Positions 35,348-47,626 of a stretch of 64,000 nucleotides of DNA are shown piece by piece. The translations under genes were made by a program, and so were the position numbers. Location of the stretch: assembly GCA_036365455.1 (NCBI GenBank), contig JAWQUS010000008.1, positions 14,987,501-15,051,500 of the forward strand, read 5' to 3'. The stretch's first letter is position 1. Each line of letters opens with the position of its first letter. The notes under the pieces were generated by a model. That model was given only the letters and a program-made list of their open reading frames with translations, was not told the origin of the DNA and made no database searches. The DNA is from Macrosoma leucophasiata (taxonomy: Eukaryota > Arthropoda > Insecta > Lepidoptera > Hedylidae).

Positions 35348-35586
35348 ACGTAACTTCACCAAAGGGGTAGGCAGAGGTAAATGCATGCATTCAAGCATAA
35401 ATGCAAACACCCACGATTCACCGGTTACGTTTTTGGCCCACGTGGTGGCGAGCCTGTTGACATCACCGGGCACATTACCAAACTTCGAGGTACTGGGAAA
35501 TTGCCTGAAAATGCATTAATCCCAATATAACGAGAGATAAAGGACTTTACACATTTATCTCTGATAACTCCCTACCTTCCCCCCCT
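35348..35586 (-). repeat. 5'-truncated SINE with 14-bp target duplication
   Basis: This is the same family as 34451-34766, inverted and lacking the tRNA head. ACGATACTTCATAA is repeated exactly at both sides (35334-35347 and 35587-35600). The left target copy lies in a tandem of AGAAAGATGATGAACGATAC. Confidence 0.85.
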
Positions 35587-35600
35587 ACGATACTTCATAA

Positions 35601-37689
35601 TCAGTAAAAAAGGCCTTGCTTTTAACGCTCTATTATTTTTTATCGCAACCACTTATCCCGCTTATTTTACTAGGGAAGAATAAATATAAATAAAGAGTTA
35701 CTTAATTATTGAATATTAACATTTGTGTAACACGCAATATTAATTGAATGTTATTATATCGACATCTAATCTAAAGTAACTGAAAATAACATTAAACCTT
35801 ATTAAACTTACCCATTTGTTAAATGTGTAAGTTTAATAAGGTGTTGTGTAATCCTTGTTAATACCAACAAATTTTATAAATAATAACAAATGCACGCATT
35901 TTCGAATGATATGAACTTTACTCCTTAATGTGTTTAATAATATATTTAAAAACTGACTGTGAACTTACAATCCGACTGACGCGGCATAAGACCTCGACCT
36001 ATTCTAGAATTCAATTTAAATATCCAACCAAACCCGTGAATATTCAAAAAGGTTAAGGTGTAGTAAGAAATCAAGACTGTCGAAATCGAATAGAATTTTA
36101 AATGTTTCATTATGTTATTGTGTTTATTGCATATTATTTTACTTTCATTTTGTTGTTCGGAAACTTTATGAAGAAATGCGAACTTATAAATGTTATATTA
36201 CAAATGAGTTTTTCAGATTTCTTTTTGTAACCAGATAAACATACCTATTCAATATCTACTAAACCAGCCAAAAACGGAATTTTGGATGAATTGCTAAAGA
36301 ACATTAATCGAAGTAGGTATTTCTAAACTTTTATTGACATATCAAATCAATGGTAGATAACGAATACTTACAGCTGCGTCGAGAAGGACTACCTAATACT
36401 CGTAGTAAACAGACCCAAGATTCTACTAGCAAAACCGTAATACGGCATAAAGGAGCAAGAACGGTCTTCTTAAATTTGGAAGAGATTCTATGATCGATTG
36501 TATGTGCGTTTTGTGTATGTTCACGGGTGTCAAATTTTGTCGTTTGAAATGGTGCACTTCCAAATTAGTACCATTGTCCAAGTATTTGTATACTCTTTGC
36601 CATTGTCACCAAATTGGGGTCTGATGATGGCATCGCAGGGAAATCGCTTTTTTCATCTAAATCTAAACTTATCGTTTATTAGCTCTTTGTTGTAAAAAAT
36701 AACTTAGGTAGTTCGTGTTCTCAGGGCCAAAAAATATCGTAACCTACTCAAAGGCGTCAAACTGGATGTATGTAGGCGATCTACGGAGTGACGGTGACTG
36801 CGGCGGGCTAGGTGACTGTGCCATCGCGCCACTGCCATCCAGTTCACTTTAATAGAAATCCATGCGTTAGAGCAAGGGCAAGCGAGATGATTTGTGATGT
36901 TGTCATTTTTGTCATAATGGAATCATTTTCAAGAGCACTCCGAAATTCCTCAATAGCATTTGGCACATGTTCCTCACTGAAACCTCGCTCTCGAGATAAC
37001 GAGAGTCGCTGTTAGTAATCTGTATTTAACATGAGATAATCGTTCCTAGCTGAAGTCATAGATTTATTTTATCTACTTCGGCGAAAGTCTATTAACGTGC
37101 GATTAACCTCCCTACTAAATTTAAAAATTTATTGCAAAACAATTAAATGCTCTCATACAAACTTGTGAGAGCCAATAGACCTCCTAAATCAGACCTTGAC
37201 GCGTAATCCGTTCTTAGCGAACGTCCGAAATACCTGCTGACGAACTCTCTTCCAATTTTCAAGTACCTATGAATAAAAAATTAAATACTTTCATACGAAT
37301 TTGACGTCCTTATTCCGGCATCTTCTACCCATAAACATAAACTACATCAAGCAAATGTCGATATTTCGTGATTTTCTTGTTTATGTTCTCCAATTATTAT
37401 TTATTTATCGATAAACATGAAAATAATAATTGGACGTCTATAACTGCATGTAGTGAATTGAAAATATAGTAGAGGTTAGGTTTATTACGATTTATCGATT
37501 TCGTTTTACGAGATCACATCTAACGATCAATTTCGAACTTCATACCTAGTTGGATATTAATCAATAATTGCAATTAGTTCGCGTGAAGTAGCTAAACCTT
37601 CCACGAACCAATTATCGCACGATGTGTACATTTTCGTATATTCGAAGATGAGATTTTGACGCTATAAGTATTAGGCTCTTGCACCCTCG
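35601..37689. other. Non-coding stretch with one coding-like antisense patch
   Basis: 35795-35842 holds a hairpin (CTTATTAAACTTAC and complement). On the minus strand about 36860-37000 reads protein-like (RGFSEEHVPNAIEEFRSALE, then SQIISLALALTHGFLL) for about 45 codons, with no start or splice support. Nothing else recognised. Confidence 0.4.
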
Positions 37690-37900
37690 CCAGGGCTATC
37701 TTATCTGGTATTATGCTGCAAGTGCAGCGACTGGTTAGTTAGACCTACGAGCAGTGTACGCATGCGCCGCTGCCGCTGCCGCCATCCGCCCGCGCGTCTC
37801 TACAGGCGCCGCGCCGGTCGGACCTTCTCGCCTCACGAATCTCAATCACTCTGGCGATTGCTCGCCCCAGCTGCCGCAGTCCTTACGCGCACCTTCCAAA
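37690..37900 (+). promoter_or_regulatory. CpG-rich candidate promoter/5' exon
   Basis: A GC- and CG-rich stretch (GCGCCGCTGCCGCTGCCGCC near 37764) in AT-rich surroundings, lying 3.2 kb before the first recognised transporter coding exon. It could be a proximal promoter. No donor site stands out, so this is inference from composition. Confidence 0.35.
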
Positions 37901-37998
37901 ATCAAGTATTCTAATATCTCTATTACACGTTTCAATAAAATTGCTTTGAACCTTCAATAAGTGCTTTTATATCCGTAAATAGTTGATAAGTACAGTAC

Positions 37999-38340
37999 AT
38001 TAAAATCGCTTTGTGTGAATGATAGTATCGGTGTAAAAATGAAAAAAGGCATGCTCCGATGGTTCGGGCATATAGAAAGAATGTCGAATGAGCGAATGAC
38101 TAAACAGATATACAATGCGAATGTGGATGGTTGCAGAGGCCCAGGAAGACCAAGGCTGACCTACCATGACCAAATAGGTCGAGTTCTGTCTGATGGTGGG
38201 GTCAAAAGTCTTAGGAATCGGCGTGCATGTATGAAGAGAATGATGAAGGTAGACGAGGCACGAGAGGTTTGTCAGAACCGGGATGTCTGGCGCTCTACAC
38301 TCTCTGCCTACCCCGTTAGGGACCTGGCGTGAAGATACAT
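37999..38340 (+). pseudogene. LINE reverse transcriptase, C-terminal tail
   Basis: The frame from 38015 reads LRWFGHIERMSNERMTKQIY, then GCRGPGRPRLTYHDQIGRVL and ends RSTLSAYPVRDLA. This is the standard C-terminal block of insect endonuclease/reverse-transcriptase LINEs (LRWFGHVERM, GRGRPR). It ends with a TACATACATACAT tail after GGCGTGAAG, so the 3' end is complete and the 5' is truncated. Confidence 0.85.
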
Positions 38341-38786
38341 ACATACATTAAAATCGCCATTGACATCTGATATAAAATTACAGTTAATAGGAAAATTGTT
38401 TCATAGTCAGATGCTTTCAAATCTTTTTCTATAAATCAAAAATGTAACTAATGTGTAACAGTAAGTAAAATTATAAACCGCTTGTGTATCCAGTCAAAGA
38501 AATATGCAGTTTTCGACGTGAGTACCTATGAACAAAAGTTACAGTGAACAAAAAGCTACTGACTGTGGCTGTCTCGTAAGTGAAGCCGTTAGTTTTATAA
38601 TTGTTTAATTAATAATATATTGTAATTTTTTCTTTTCAATTACAAAAAATGAAAAATTTATTTAATTTTAAAAACATATAGATATATTATTATGCAAACA
38701 AATTAAAGTTTAACTTAGAACTTAATATTAACACAGTCTAAAGAAAACGAACGTGTTAATATACTGTGTGTGATATTAATAACACT

Positions 38787-38896
38787 GGGCGATATTCACA
38801 GACCGCAATACGACTTTACTTTCGAGCAAAGTACGCTTCGGACTGTCAAATACTTTGCTCAAAGTAAAGTCGTAGTGCTGTCTGTGAATCTCGCAC
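38787..38896. mobile_element. Hairpin MITE, GGTGAGATTCACAGACC family
   Basis: GGGCGATATTCACAGACCGC at the left and GTCTGTGAATCTCGCAC at the right, followed by TAA. It is the shortest copy. Confidence 0.75.
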
Positions 38897-38899
38897 TAA

Positions 38900-39660
38900 G
38901 TACCTATCTATGTAGTTCACTATCTAAACAAAATAATAATAGTAATTAACAGTGCGGTACTAGAACATTAAATGATTAATTTTATGGTTCACTTATTAGT
39001 CTTTTTTTAACATGTTTTAATAAATTTACCGATTCGAAAATAATTTGATATGTCGATAAGATGTACTGTACCTCATTCGAGTATTGTTCGTATTTTTAGA
39101 CTATAAAAGTATCGGTGACTAAACAGGTATCTGTATCTATCTGTAACATTAGTTTGCCCTTCTAAGGCCCCGTTCAGCCCTTCCCTTTATATGACATAAT
39201 ACATGAAGGACCTTCCTAAGACACGCTAACACCAAGCTCCATTCACGCGCATCCTTGTGTATTGCAGACCCTATTCAGATTATACATATTGGCTTGTGGT
39301 TACCTCGGGGCTGGCGCGCGAACTACGAGTACATTAAATATTCTGTGCAGGTTTTAAGCATAAGTCTGGATTACACTTTAACGTTGCAGAGTTGGTAATA
39401 TACCTATATAATTTTGTAATAGTAATATGTAAATTTAACCTATATTATACGTACAAAGGAATCAGTGCTCAATTTTATTCTATTTTAGATTCAAAACGTT
39501 ATTATGCAGGTTTATCATATAATGGGGATCTATAATAAATATATTATATATACCATTTGCGAAGATTTGTAACATAATGAAACTTTTCCGAGTATTCATT
39601 GCGAACTGCTATATTTAATCTAGTACTTACGTTCTTTTAACATTTAATTCTCTTGTTTCA
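38900..39660. other. Non-coding stretch
   Basis: No gene or recognised repeat. Confidence 0.5.
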
Positions 39661-39661
39661 G

Positions 39662-39722
39662 ACAAAATGTCGTCGATTAGACTGGCACCGGTTGTAGTCA
39701 AATGACAATAACTAGAATAAAG
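39662..39722 (+). other. Candidate 5' non-coding exon with short upstream ORF
   Basis: A pyrimidine-rich tract and CAG precede it (TTCTCTTGTTTCAG), and AAG|GTAAAT follows it, so 39662-39722 has exon form. It contains ATG (39667) opening a 12-codon ORF, MSSIRLAPVVVK, then a stop. If spliced ahead of 41143 it would be leader sequence with a small upstream ORF. A chance match is possible. Confidence 0.3.
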
Positions 39723-40466
39723 GTAAATATTAAATTCGTTTTAAATTTACTTCAGGTATGACATATTTGGACGACGAAAGAAACTTTCAATATTTATTGT
39801 ATCTACTTAGTTCGTTAATTTCACTCAAAGGAAACATACATTACTTTTTTGGAAATACGAATAGATTCTTGCTTTCGCACCTTTCTCACGTTCTCTTATC
39901 AATTGACATGACCCAAGCAAAAAAGTAATTGGTGTAGTAGGTTGTAGGTATACTTTTGCTCTACGGACCTACCTAATACACAATTCATAAAATATTCACG
40001 AATTATTTTTTACACACAAATCCTCAATCCTTCAAAATTATTATAAAATAATTTCGAAATTAATTTTGGGAGCAATGATGATGGTACAAAATGAACCACA
40101 CCCGAGAATTTAAAACCGCAGCTATTTTTACGTATTCGATCGATTGCCCGTATGGCCACATGTGCAATGTGTCTGCATCTCAAGAGCCGACTGTACAATA
40201 GCCCTTTGAAATTGTATAGGCCAAATACACTGGCCCGTGCGGCCGGCCTCCCGCTACTACACGGATCCGTGCGCTAGGCACTTAATGTGTAAACAAAAAT
40301 GTTTTGCGACCAAAATGTACGACATAATATTCAATTTAATTTTTTGGAATGCTGCAGGGTATAATTATTTTGTTTATGCTGTTCCTATCAGGAACAAGAA
40401 GTCATTGGGCCAATGGAATACATTACCAGTGTAAAGTATCGTAATTCCCGCCATAGAGGCACTAGT

Positions 40467-40745
40467 ACTTGTGGTAGAGCTCCAGTGACGGAGCTCCCTA
40501 CCGGAGATTACCTAATATACTTGCCGCTAAATGGTAGTGTTCAGCACTATCGTGTTCCGGTCAGGTGGTAATGTAATTGGCGGCCCTGTAATTTCCGGCA
40601 CAGAGGTATAACGCCTTAGCCCTCAGGAGTGGTAACGAATCTGCATTTTGACCTTGGTCATTGTGTGGGTGTGTATAGGCTGCAGTCATAACTTAACATC
40701 AATGTGAACTGCATTCTTGTTTACCATTTCAGTTACATAAAAAAG
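40467..40745 (+). repeat. SINE-like repeat, GGTGGTAGAGCTCC family
   Basis: A near-complete copy, from ACTTGTGGTAGAGCTCCAG to AATGTGAACTGCATTCTTG and CAGTTACATAAAAAAG. Confidence 0.75.
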
Positions 40746-40919
40746 AGGCACCACAACTTGGGTCTCAGGAGTGGAAATGCATGATTTTTGGTTGGTCATG
40801 GAGGCTTTTGTTTTAATGCAGATGTTAGATGTTTACAATATTCACTAACCATCAATGGGAACCGTATGCTTCCTTCTATCTTCATAATAAAAAAGTCGTA
40901 CTATAAATTTGTTGTTCTC

Positions 40920-41035
40920 TACCAACCCGCATTGGAGCAGCGTATTGGAGTAAGCTTTACACCTCCCTCCAAAAAGAAGAAATACTCGTGCCCAGTAGTG
41001 GGACGTACAGGGGTTGCCATTATTATATTACATTA
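40920..41035 (+). repeat. GGAGCAGCG-family fragment
   Basis: ACCCGCATTGGAGCAGCGTA to GTGCCCAGTAGTGGGACGTA, as at 19250. It ends about 110 bp before the candidate coding exon at 41143. Confidence 0.65.
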
Positions 41036-41142
41036 TTATAAATTTGTTGGTCAATGTCGAAATAAACTGATTCGTTAGTCGAGCTATACAATTTGTGCAT
41101 TTATGCTTCATGATCGGGTTACTCAAGTGGTTGTGTTTCCAG

Positions 41143-41247
41143 TAGTGTCGGGAGCGCTCATGAGACAGTCGTGCCATCGCCTGCTCGAGCACCAGCACGC
41201 AGGCGGGTACGAGCCTCCGCTCTACTCACCCATCGATCAAATTTCAG
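41143..41247 (+). CDS. Glut1: Glucose transporter GLUT1-like, candidate first coding exon of long isoform
   Basis: TGTGTTTCCAG precedes the exon and TTTCAG|GTAAAC ends it. ATG at 41160 opens 29 codons plus one base: MRQSCHRLLEHQHAGGYEPP, then LYSPIDQIS. Third codon positions are GC-rich, as in the transporter exons and unlike the flanks. It ends in phase 1, which the next candidate exon (42906) accepts, and that in turn joins the coiled-coil exon at 53222. Of the other frames, one meets TGA and the other gives an R/A-rich sequence, so the ATG frame is preferred. The role of this head is unknown; it would be cytoplasmic. A SINE-like fragment lies just upstream and a hAT-like insertion begins 18 bp after the donor. 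Confidence 0.65.
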
Positions 41248-41264
41248 GTAAACCCGCTCTCTTT

Positions 41265-41819
41265 TAGGGATGTTATGGAGCTTCGTAACCGTAACTACCG
41301 GATACTCGAAATATTTATATATCCGTAACCTTATATGAACCCGAAATAAAAATATCACATAGATTCGGATATCGGCGCAGTCCAAATAATACGTTGTTAT
41401 CACAGTTTTTTTACTATCGTTTTTTTATTTATCACACTAAGTATTTATCTATTCTTGTGGGATTCAATAACATAACGTATGCGTTAAATGCGTTCTGAGT
41501 CTGATTTAATAATTGCATTTGTTTAGACATTTTTTATTAAGGGAATTCATCTAACTAAATAAACTGACTTTTAGTTGCAAATTATTGATATTTAGAAAGG
41601 AAGAATGGTAGAATGGAAGGAATTGTTGAATGACTCTACATTCAACCATTCTTTCTAAATCCTGTAACTGAAACTATTCGAAATTATAAAATATTAAACT
41701 AACTATTAAAAACGGATAATCCGAAATAATTTAATGTTCGTAACCGAAACCGTCATACAGTAGTCATATATCCGTATCCGTATTCAGATCGGAAATGTCA
41801 CACGTCCGTAACATCCCTG
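41265..41819. mobile_element. Non-autonomous hAT-like element beside a splice donor
   Basis: Ends TAGGGATGTTATGG and the complement of CAGGGATGTTACGG. The flanks CTCTCTTT (41257-41264) and CCCTCTTT (41820-41827) match at 7 of 8 positions, as an aged 8-bp duplication would. No transposase frame. It starts 18 bp after the donor at 41247/41248, so the exon's intron begins almost at once in transposon DNA. Confidence 0.75.
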
Positions 41820-41827
41820 CCCTCTTT

Positions 41828-42905
41828 ACGTGCGATTTTATCGATGTCGATAACCGTATTGGATCATACAATTTATCTATGTATTTTTTATATATCAAGG
41901 TCAAAATTATTTTATGTATGTTTTCTATTACTCATTGACTCGAACAGTGAAAGTTTATTAATAATAATCAATTATTACACATGTTACGTTATACAATATA
42001 ACTTTATAAAATACTACAACTAAGCTACAACAAACCTAAATTTATGCCTCATAATCCAATGTTATTAGTAAAATATCATAGACATAAATTCCGTATCATT
42101 ATGTATATCATAATCACTTATAAAAAACTTAAACAACTGAATATCCCAGGTTCCAAAATCGAACAAAGGCCACCGCTGGACTCGCGCCAGCATTCAATTA
42201 AATGTAAAAGAATAAAAATAAAACTGCTCACAACTAACCATGTGTAAAATAACATAAGTCCGCAAAGTTCGGTAAAGTCAAAAATAAACATAGTAAAAGA
42301 ACGAAAAATTTAAGCAAAAAAAAACAAATATTTATTTATAGAATGTATTCGAATATTGAAAGTCTCTCAAAATTAATTAAACTACGCTTGTCGTGGCCAT
42401 TGGCGCTAATTGGCAGTACGGTGATAGCATGGTTCGATTTTATGCTGCGTAGGGGTTCCTCTACTGTCCGTAAAAACAAATGGACGAAACCACATAAACG
42501 TATGTGTATAAACAAATAACTTGTATGGTATAATGTATTAGGCACATTTAAAGGACGAATTTCAATGGCAGTTACTTTGATATGTTGCTCTATCTCAATA
42601 TGTTCAAAGTTTCAGTATTTATTAATATTATATATTTTCACATTTATTTATATACACAATCTGTCCTAATTCACTTAATAGTGAAGTCATGATCATCAAG
42701 GTTTCTTTCAAACATATTTATTTCAAGTTGATGTAATTGCGGTAACCAAATACCAGTTTCGTAATTCTTGAATTTGAAATCGTAAGTCCAGTTTGCAACG
42801 CTACGCTAGGGGTCATAGAATGAAATAGAACAGCAAAAGACAAGGCGGGACGCAGGATAGACAGAAAGAGAGAGAGTGGAGAATAAACAAGAAGTTTTGA
42901 TACAG
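41828..42905. other. Intron of the proposed long isoform
   Basis: AT-rich. No further exon or repeat recognised. Confidence 0.45.
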
Positions 42906-43002
42906 TGGTACCTGACCATGTGGGCCGGGAGGCCGGCAGCAAGCTGACACGATATGCGCCGTCGGAGGAGGACGAGGCGACTCTCAGGGAACTTCTTCTT
43001 AG
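42906..43002 (+). CDS. Glut1: Glucose transporter GLUT1-like, candidate second coding exon of long isoform
   Basis: It is bounded by GATACAG and TTCTTAG|GTACGT. Read from phase 1 it is open for its full 97 nt (VVPDHVGREAGSKLTRYAPS, then EEDEATLRELLL) and ends in phase 2, exactly what the coiled-coil exon at 53222 needs (it starts with one base to complete a codon). The acidic EEDEATLRELLL run leads into the LQRQ coiled coil, so it may start that helix. The acceptor's pyrimidine tract is weak. The next exon is 10.2 kb away, so another exon (multiple of three) could lie between. Confidence 0.62.
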
Positions 43003-44500
43003 GTACGTGTGACCCTAGCGACAACTCGAAAACATTAGCTTTCCGCCTTTACTACTGGCTTCATTGCATTGTCAATTCATGAAGATCTGTGTGTCGATGT
43101 TTATACATTTTTCACCTTGGCTTTGGCATCGCAAATATCTTGTATTGCAGATATTGTCTCGATGCGACTCGCGGTACCTGAATCATCTCACTTTCCCCTT
43201 ACTTCATAACATCGGACCATAGCTCACCGTACGATACGTACATTAGAATCGATGGCCGTGACCTCTTTTGCTATGATACCGAGTCGAGCACAGCGTTCTG
43301 GCTTACACCTCAATCCATTTATGAAATGACACTTCCGAATAAAAAATCTATGGAAGAAAGAGACCGCTTGCATGTGTGTGACCGTGATGTGTTTTGATTG
43401 TAGTAGACCTGTTTTAAAAATATACATATCAGATTAAATGCGATACCTCTCGCAAGTAAGCTTAATTCATACAATTGAAACTATTGAGTTCTAGTACCTA
43501 CTAACCTATAACGATTGGTTGATTATTTCACCAACATTTATTATTGCAAATCCAATCGATTTGATACGTGTACATAAATTGTCCATTTAGTAACTTTTAG
43601 GTTTAGTAAATGTAAATCGAGGTCTCGCCTTTAATCTGATACTGTTTGTAGATATTTTTTAAATATTTTTCTTAGGAAATAGATATTTTGGGTAAAAATT
43701 TACTAAGACCTAAAATTGAGTGATACAAGAAGGGACTTAATCTCTTTAAAATTATTTACAATTGCGGTAATAACATAGTATAGTCGCGTATACAAACCTA
43801 CTCTCTATGTCAATAGGATGTATACAAACCTACTCTCTATGTCACTTAAAAATTAACACCTAAAGGTATATAAAGCATATATATTTATATTTTGTACAAT
43901 TTTTCTTGTATAAATATATTAGATATAACAATGTACCTACGTAATAATATAAAAAATACGTTTTAACAGCCTTCAACAAAAGACTGTGGTTAATTTCCTC
44001 TTTAAAATGTATAGAATATTAGCCATATCTTAATAATATTATTAGTCGTAACAACAAAATCAAAAGACGTATTTAAGATTAAGTTGAAATAATACCTATA
44101 GCTATTCTAAATATATTGAATGCCCATTTGCTGCACATTAAATAACATGAGCCCATAAAATACTGCAAGAATATTTCACAAACTATTTTATTAATGAGTG
44201 AAAAGAAATACACACAAAAATGACAACTTATTTTTTGTACTTTATTGTGAAGGACCTACCTAATCCAACTACTAACTAAATTTTAATAATGATGATCTCC
44301 ATTAGTCCTGTTGTCTATTTAAATAAAGTGCATATTTTTGCTTTATCATAATATGAGTAGTTATTAATGCAGCTCTGCATCTATTTGCTGTAGTTTTTTG
44401 TATAGCAAATAGATGTAGAGCTATACTTATACTACCCAGTTGTACTTTACAAATGTGTATCGGATACGCACATGAAGTGTTTCGTAATTCTACGTGTTTT
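43003..44500. other. Intron, non-coding
   Basis: No exon recognised. About 43797-43850 holds two tandem copies of a unit with ACAAACCTACTCTCTATGTC. 44371-44422 is a near-perfect hairpin (AGCTCTGCATCTATTTGCT). Confidence 0.45.
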
Positions 44501-44552
44501 TAGGGTTCCGTACCTTAAAAGGAAAAAAGGAACCCTTATAGGATCACTCGTG

Positions 44553-44584
<32 letters not shown>

Positions 44585-45060
44585 CTTCACAGCCAATTTG
44601 CTCCGAAACTACTCGACCGATTGAGTTGAAATTTGATAAATAAAAAAAATTGGCGACCCAAAGATGAACACGTCAAGTTAAATAATAAATTTTAAACAGG
44701 GGGGCACACTTTCGGGGGTAAATCAGAAAATTAAAAAAAATATATTCGTAAACTGTGTCGTGTGACATATCAAATGAAAGAAGTTGTTGTCAGCATCTCA
44801 GATATATTTTTTATAATTTTTGCATAAACAAATTTGAAGTTAGTTAAGAAAAACGACGAAAATTGACCATTCCCCCCCCCTCCCTATCTCCGAAACTACT
44901 GAACTTAAAATTATGAAAAAAATGTGGAAAATAGTTCTTTGCCTATAGATTACTGGAAAACCTATAAGAAGTTTTTCATTACATTACTTACTCTGTAAAT
45001 GCACTAAATACGGAACCCTACACTGCGCGTGGCCCGACACGCACTTGACCGGTTTTTTTA
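44501..45060 (+). mobile_element. GGTTCCGT-type element, fullest copy
   Basis: TAGGGTTCCGTACCTTAAAA and GGAACCCTTATAGGATC start it, a (CTGT)n tract follows, and TACGGAACCCTACACTGCGC then CACGCACTTGACCGGTTTTT close it. It is about 560 bp with no coding frame and gives the limits for the partial copies at 901, 8949, 14168 and 48597. Confidence 0.7.
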
Positions 45061-47626
45061 TTAATTCTCGAGGATAATTTTTTATTTTATTTTGTGTATA
45101 TTTTTTTTAAGTACCTAATAGGCGAGAGATAACATAAGTTTTCACCAATTTTTTACAATTTTACCAAAAACCTTAAAATAATCCGCAAACATAATGTGAA
45201 GCAAGTACACAGAATTGTTAATTCGAAATATTATTTTCTGTGAAATAAATAATATGTTACTTATATATTAATTTGGTTACTTAGACCTTAATTAGTTTAG
45301 GTATTATTAGGTGTCCCGATCTATATACCTATACATGTGTATTATGTATAATTTACGACCTATTGTTATACTTACTTCAAATAGGTATACTTATACCGCG
45401 AACACCATGATACGAGATTTTTATATATTAGATATGAATATTTACATATTACAAAAATCTTAATCTTATGTAGGATCATAATACTATTTTTATCGATATA
45501 TTGAGAGCATATGTAAAAAAGTAGCCAGAAACTTTTCAGAACCAATGTTAATATTAACGATCACGATTAATCCCGCAAAAATTATACACATAAAACTTAA
45601 GTATACATGATAATATAGCGATATACAATAGTGAATTTATGTTCACAGTTCACACAATGATAACAAAAATAGCTGGATGCCATCCCACTATCCACTAGCT
45701 ACCACCTTGGTGTGTACAAGGCAAGTAAAGCAATTCAATCATCCTCTCGTTACCAACATCGAGATTAATTGGCAATTGTATTGTATTGTAATTGTAGTTT
45801 AACATGATTTATAGTTATTAGGTTATTCAACTCCAATACAATATATCTATATTATCCTATCTATCTAGACAGATACAGTTTCGTAGCATCTTTACGAAAC
45901 GTTATTACAACCCAAAAAAATTGAAAGGTAAATGTATAAAAAACAAATGATACATTCAATAGGCATTATATCGGCTATCTTGTGACTAATTTAATAAACA
46001 TAACATGCAGAGTGTGGCAAGTAATGCAGCCTTTACATTTTATAAAATTTACTAGCTGCTTCGACGAATTGCGTATCGCCTTTGAGGCATAAAATAATGT
46101 CCAAGAAATAAAAGAAAAAAGTTTGATGAGAATCATAATAGTATAGATATAAAAATAGACTACAATCGATTCTCATATCTACCAAAAAGACACAGAAAAT
46201 TTGATAATGATCGGTCCAACCTCGGAATAGTATTGTTACAAACACTGTGACACGAAAATTTTACATAATACGAGTAATATCTATTAGAAGAAATTATAAT
46301 TATTTTATATTAAAAACCATGGGATTCAAAGTTACTCTCGCATTTGTCAAGCTGCAGAGGTTCATGATCTAGAAGTATTTCCTTGATTACTGAGTGAGTT
46401 ATTACTCAAGCCGCTTCGCTTGGGCATGGTAAAGGGCGTAGATAGACGAATTGAACATTAGAAAATGGATTATATTTCTCAAGATGATTTATGTACTTAT
46501 TCGTTTTCACGTGGATAAGCTATAAATTACCTACTATATTAGACATCTAAGAACACAGCGATGATTACGATATGAAAATGAACCCCATCACGTTTGTCTA
46601 TTTCTTAGTTGGTATCATGAAAACAGTATCAGGCTATAAAAGTAAACGTAGGTACCTACTTTTACAAAAGTGGATTAATTACTTCGCACAATTGTAGTTC
46701 ATTTGTGACACCTTCGAAAACAATGTCTACAACACAGAATCCATTGAACAATGAGTACTAAGGCCGTGAAAACAACTATCTTATTAAATTTATGTTCCTA
46801 TCACGAATATTTAACCAAAATTAAACACAAAACATTTATGTTTTTTGCATCTCTGCCAACCTACAACATGAATACATACCGTAGCTTGACGCAGAACTTC
46901 TGCTTGACTTTTATCTAACAGTCGAGATAACGCTATCTCATTGAACATTTGTCTGTGGATGTGCGGTTATGTTGTGTAGATGTTTATGTCATTGTATGTA
47001 CCCCGGCAGTGCAGTCAGTTCTCTATGCAAATTATACTGCAGTAATAATAATGATTGCTATTGTTCTATTCTACGTAGAACCGTGTTTATTATTTGAAAT
47101 TCCAAGGCCTATCTTATAAAGCCACATCAGAATTTGAGAGAGATACGTTATTCTATTCCGAAAACTGACATTATTTTCGTTCAAAATACGATTTCATACG
47201 GAAGAATCTAAAAGGTATCTAACCACCCAGACTATGTGGAACAAGAATAAATTTAAAAATACATCGAGTTTATATAACTTCCTATAAATAAAGTCCACAT
47301 TCGTTATAAATAGCAGGTGCAGATATCTATCGTGATTTACGACGTCTTCGCGACCGGGTATGAATATTGGATATATCCAGACTGGATTGCAATATTACAA
47401 TGCAGTTGCAATGTGAATATTCGAAGTTATTCTTTCATATTCAACGGTTCATCATATTTACTTACGGTATTAGATGAACAGTTGGGGAGGTGCGGTGCAA
47501 TCATAATTTACATTTGCATACTCTAATCTAAATTTCAACATATTATCGACTACATAATTATCTTACCTTTTTCCTTTTAAGGCCTATTAAAAATCTATAT
47601 CCTTAAATCAAAGTTTCGGACTCAAA
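45061..47626. other. Intron, non-coding
   Basis: AT-rich. A decayed CTAGCTGCTTCGACGAATTG repeat start is at 46051, related to the one at 32842. No exon recognised. Confidence 0.45.

Noticed and set aside
38000..38344. Minus-strand 114-codon frame
   Set aside because: Antisense of the LINE fragment, whose + frame has the recognisable motif.
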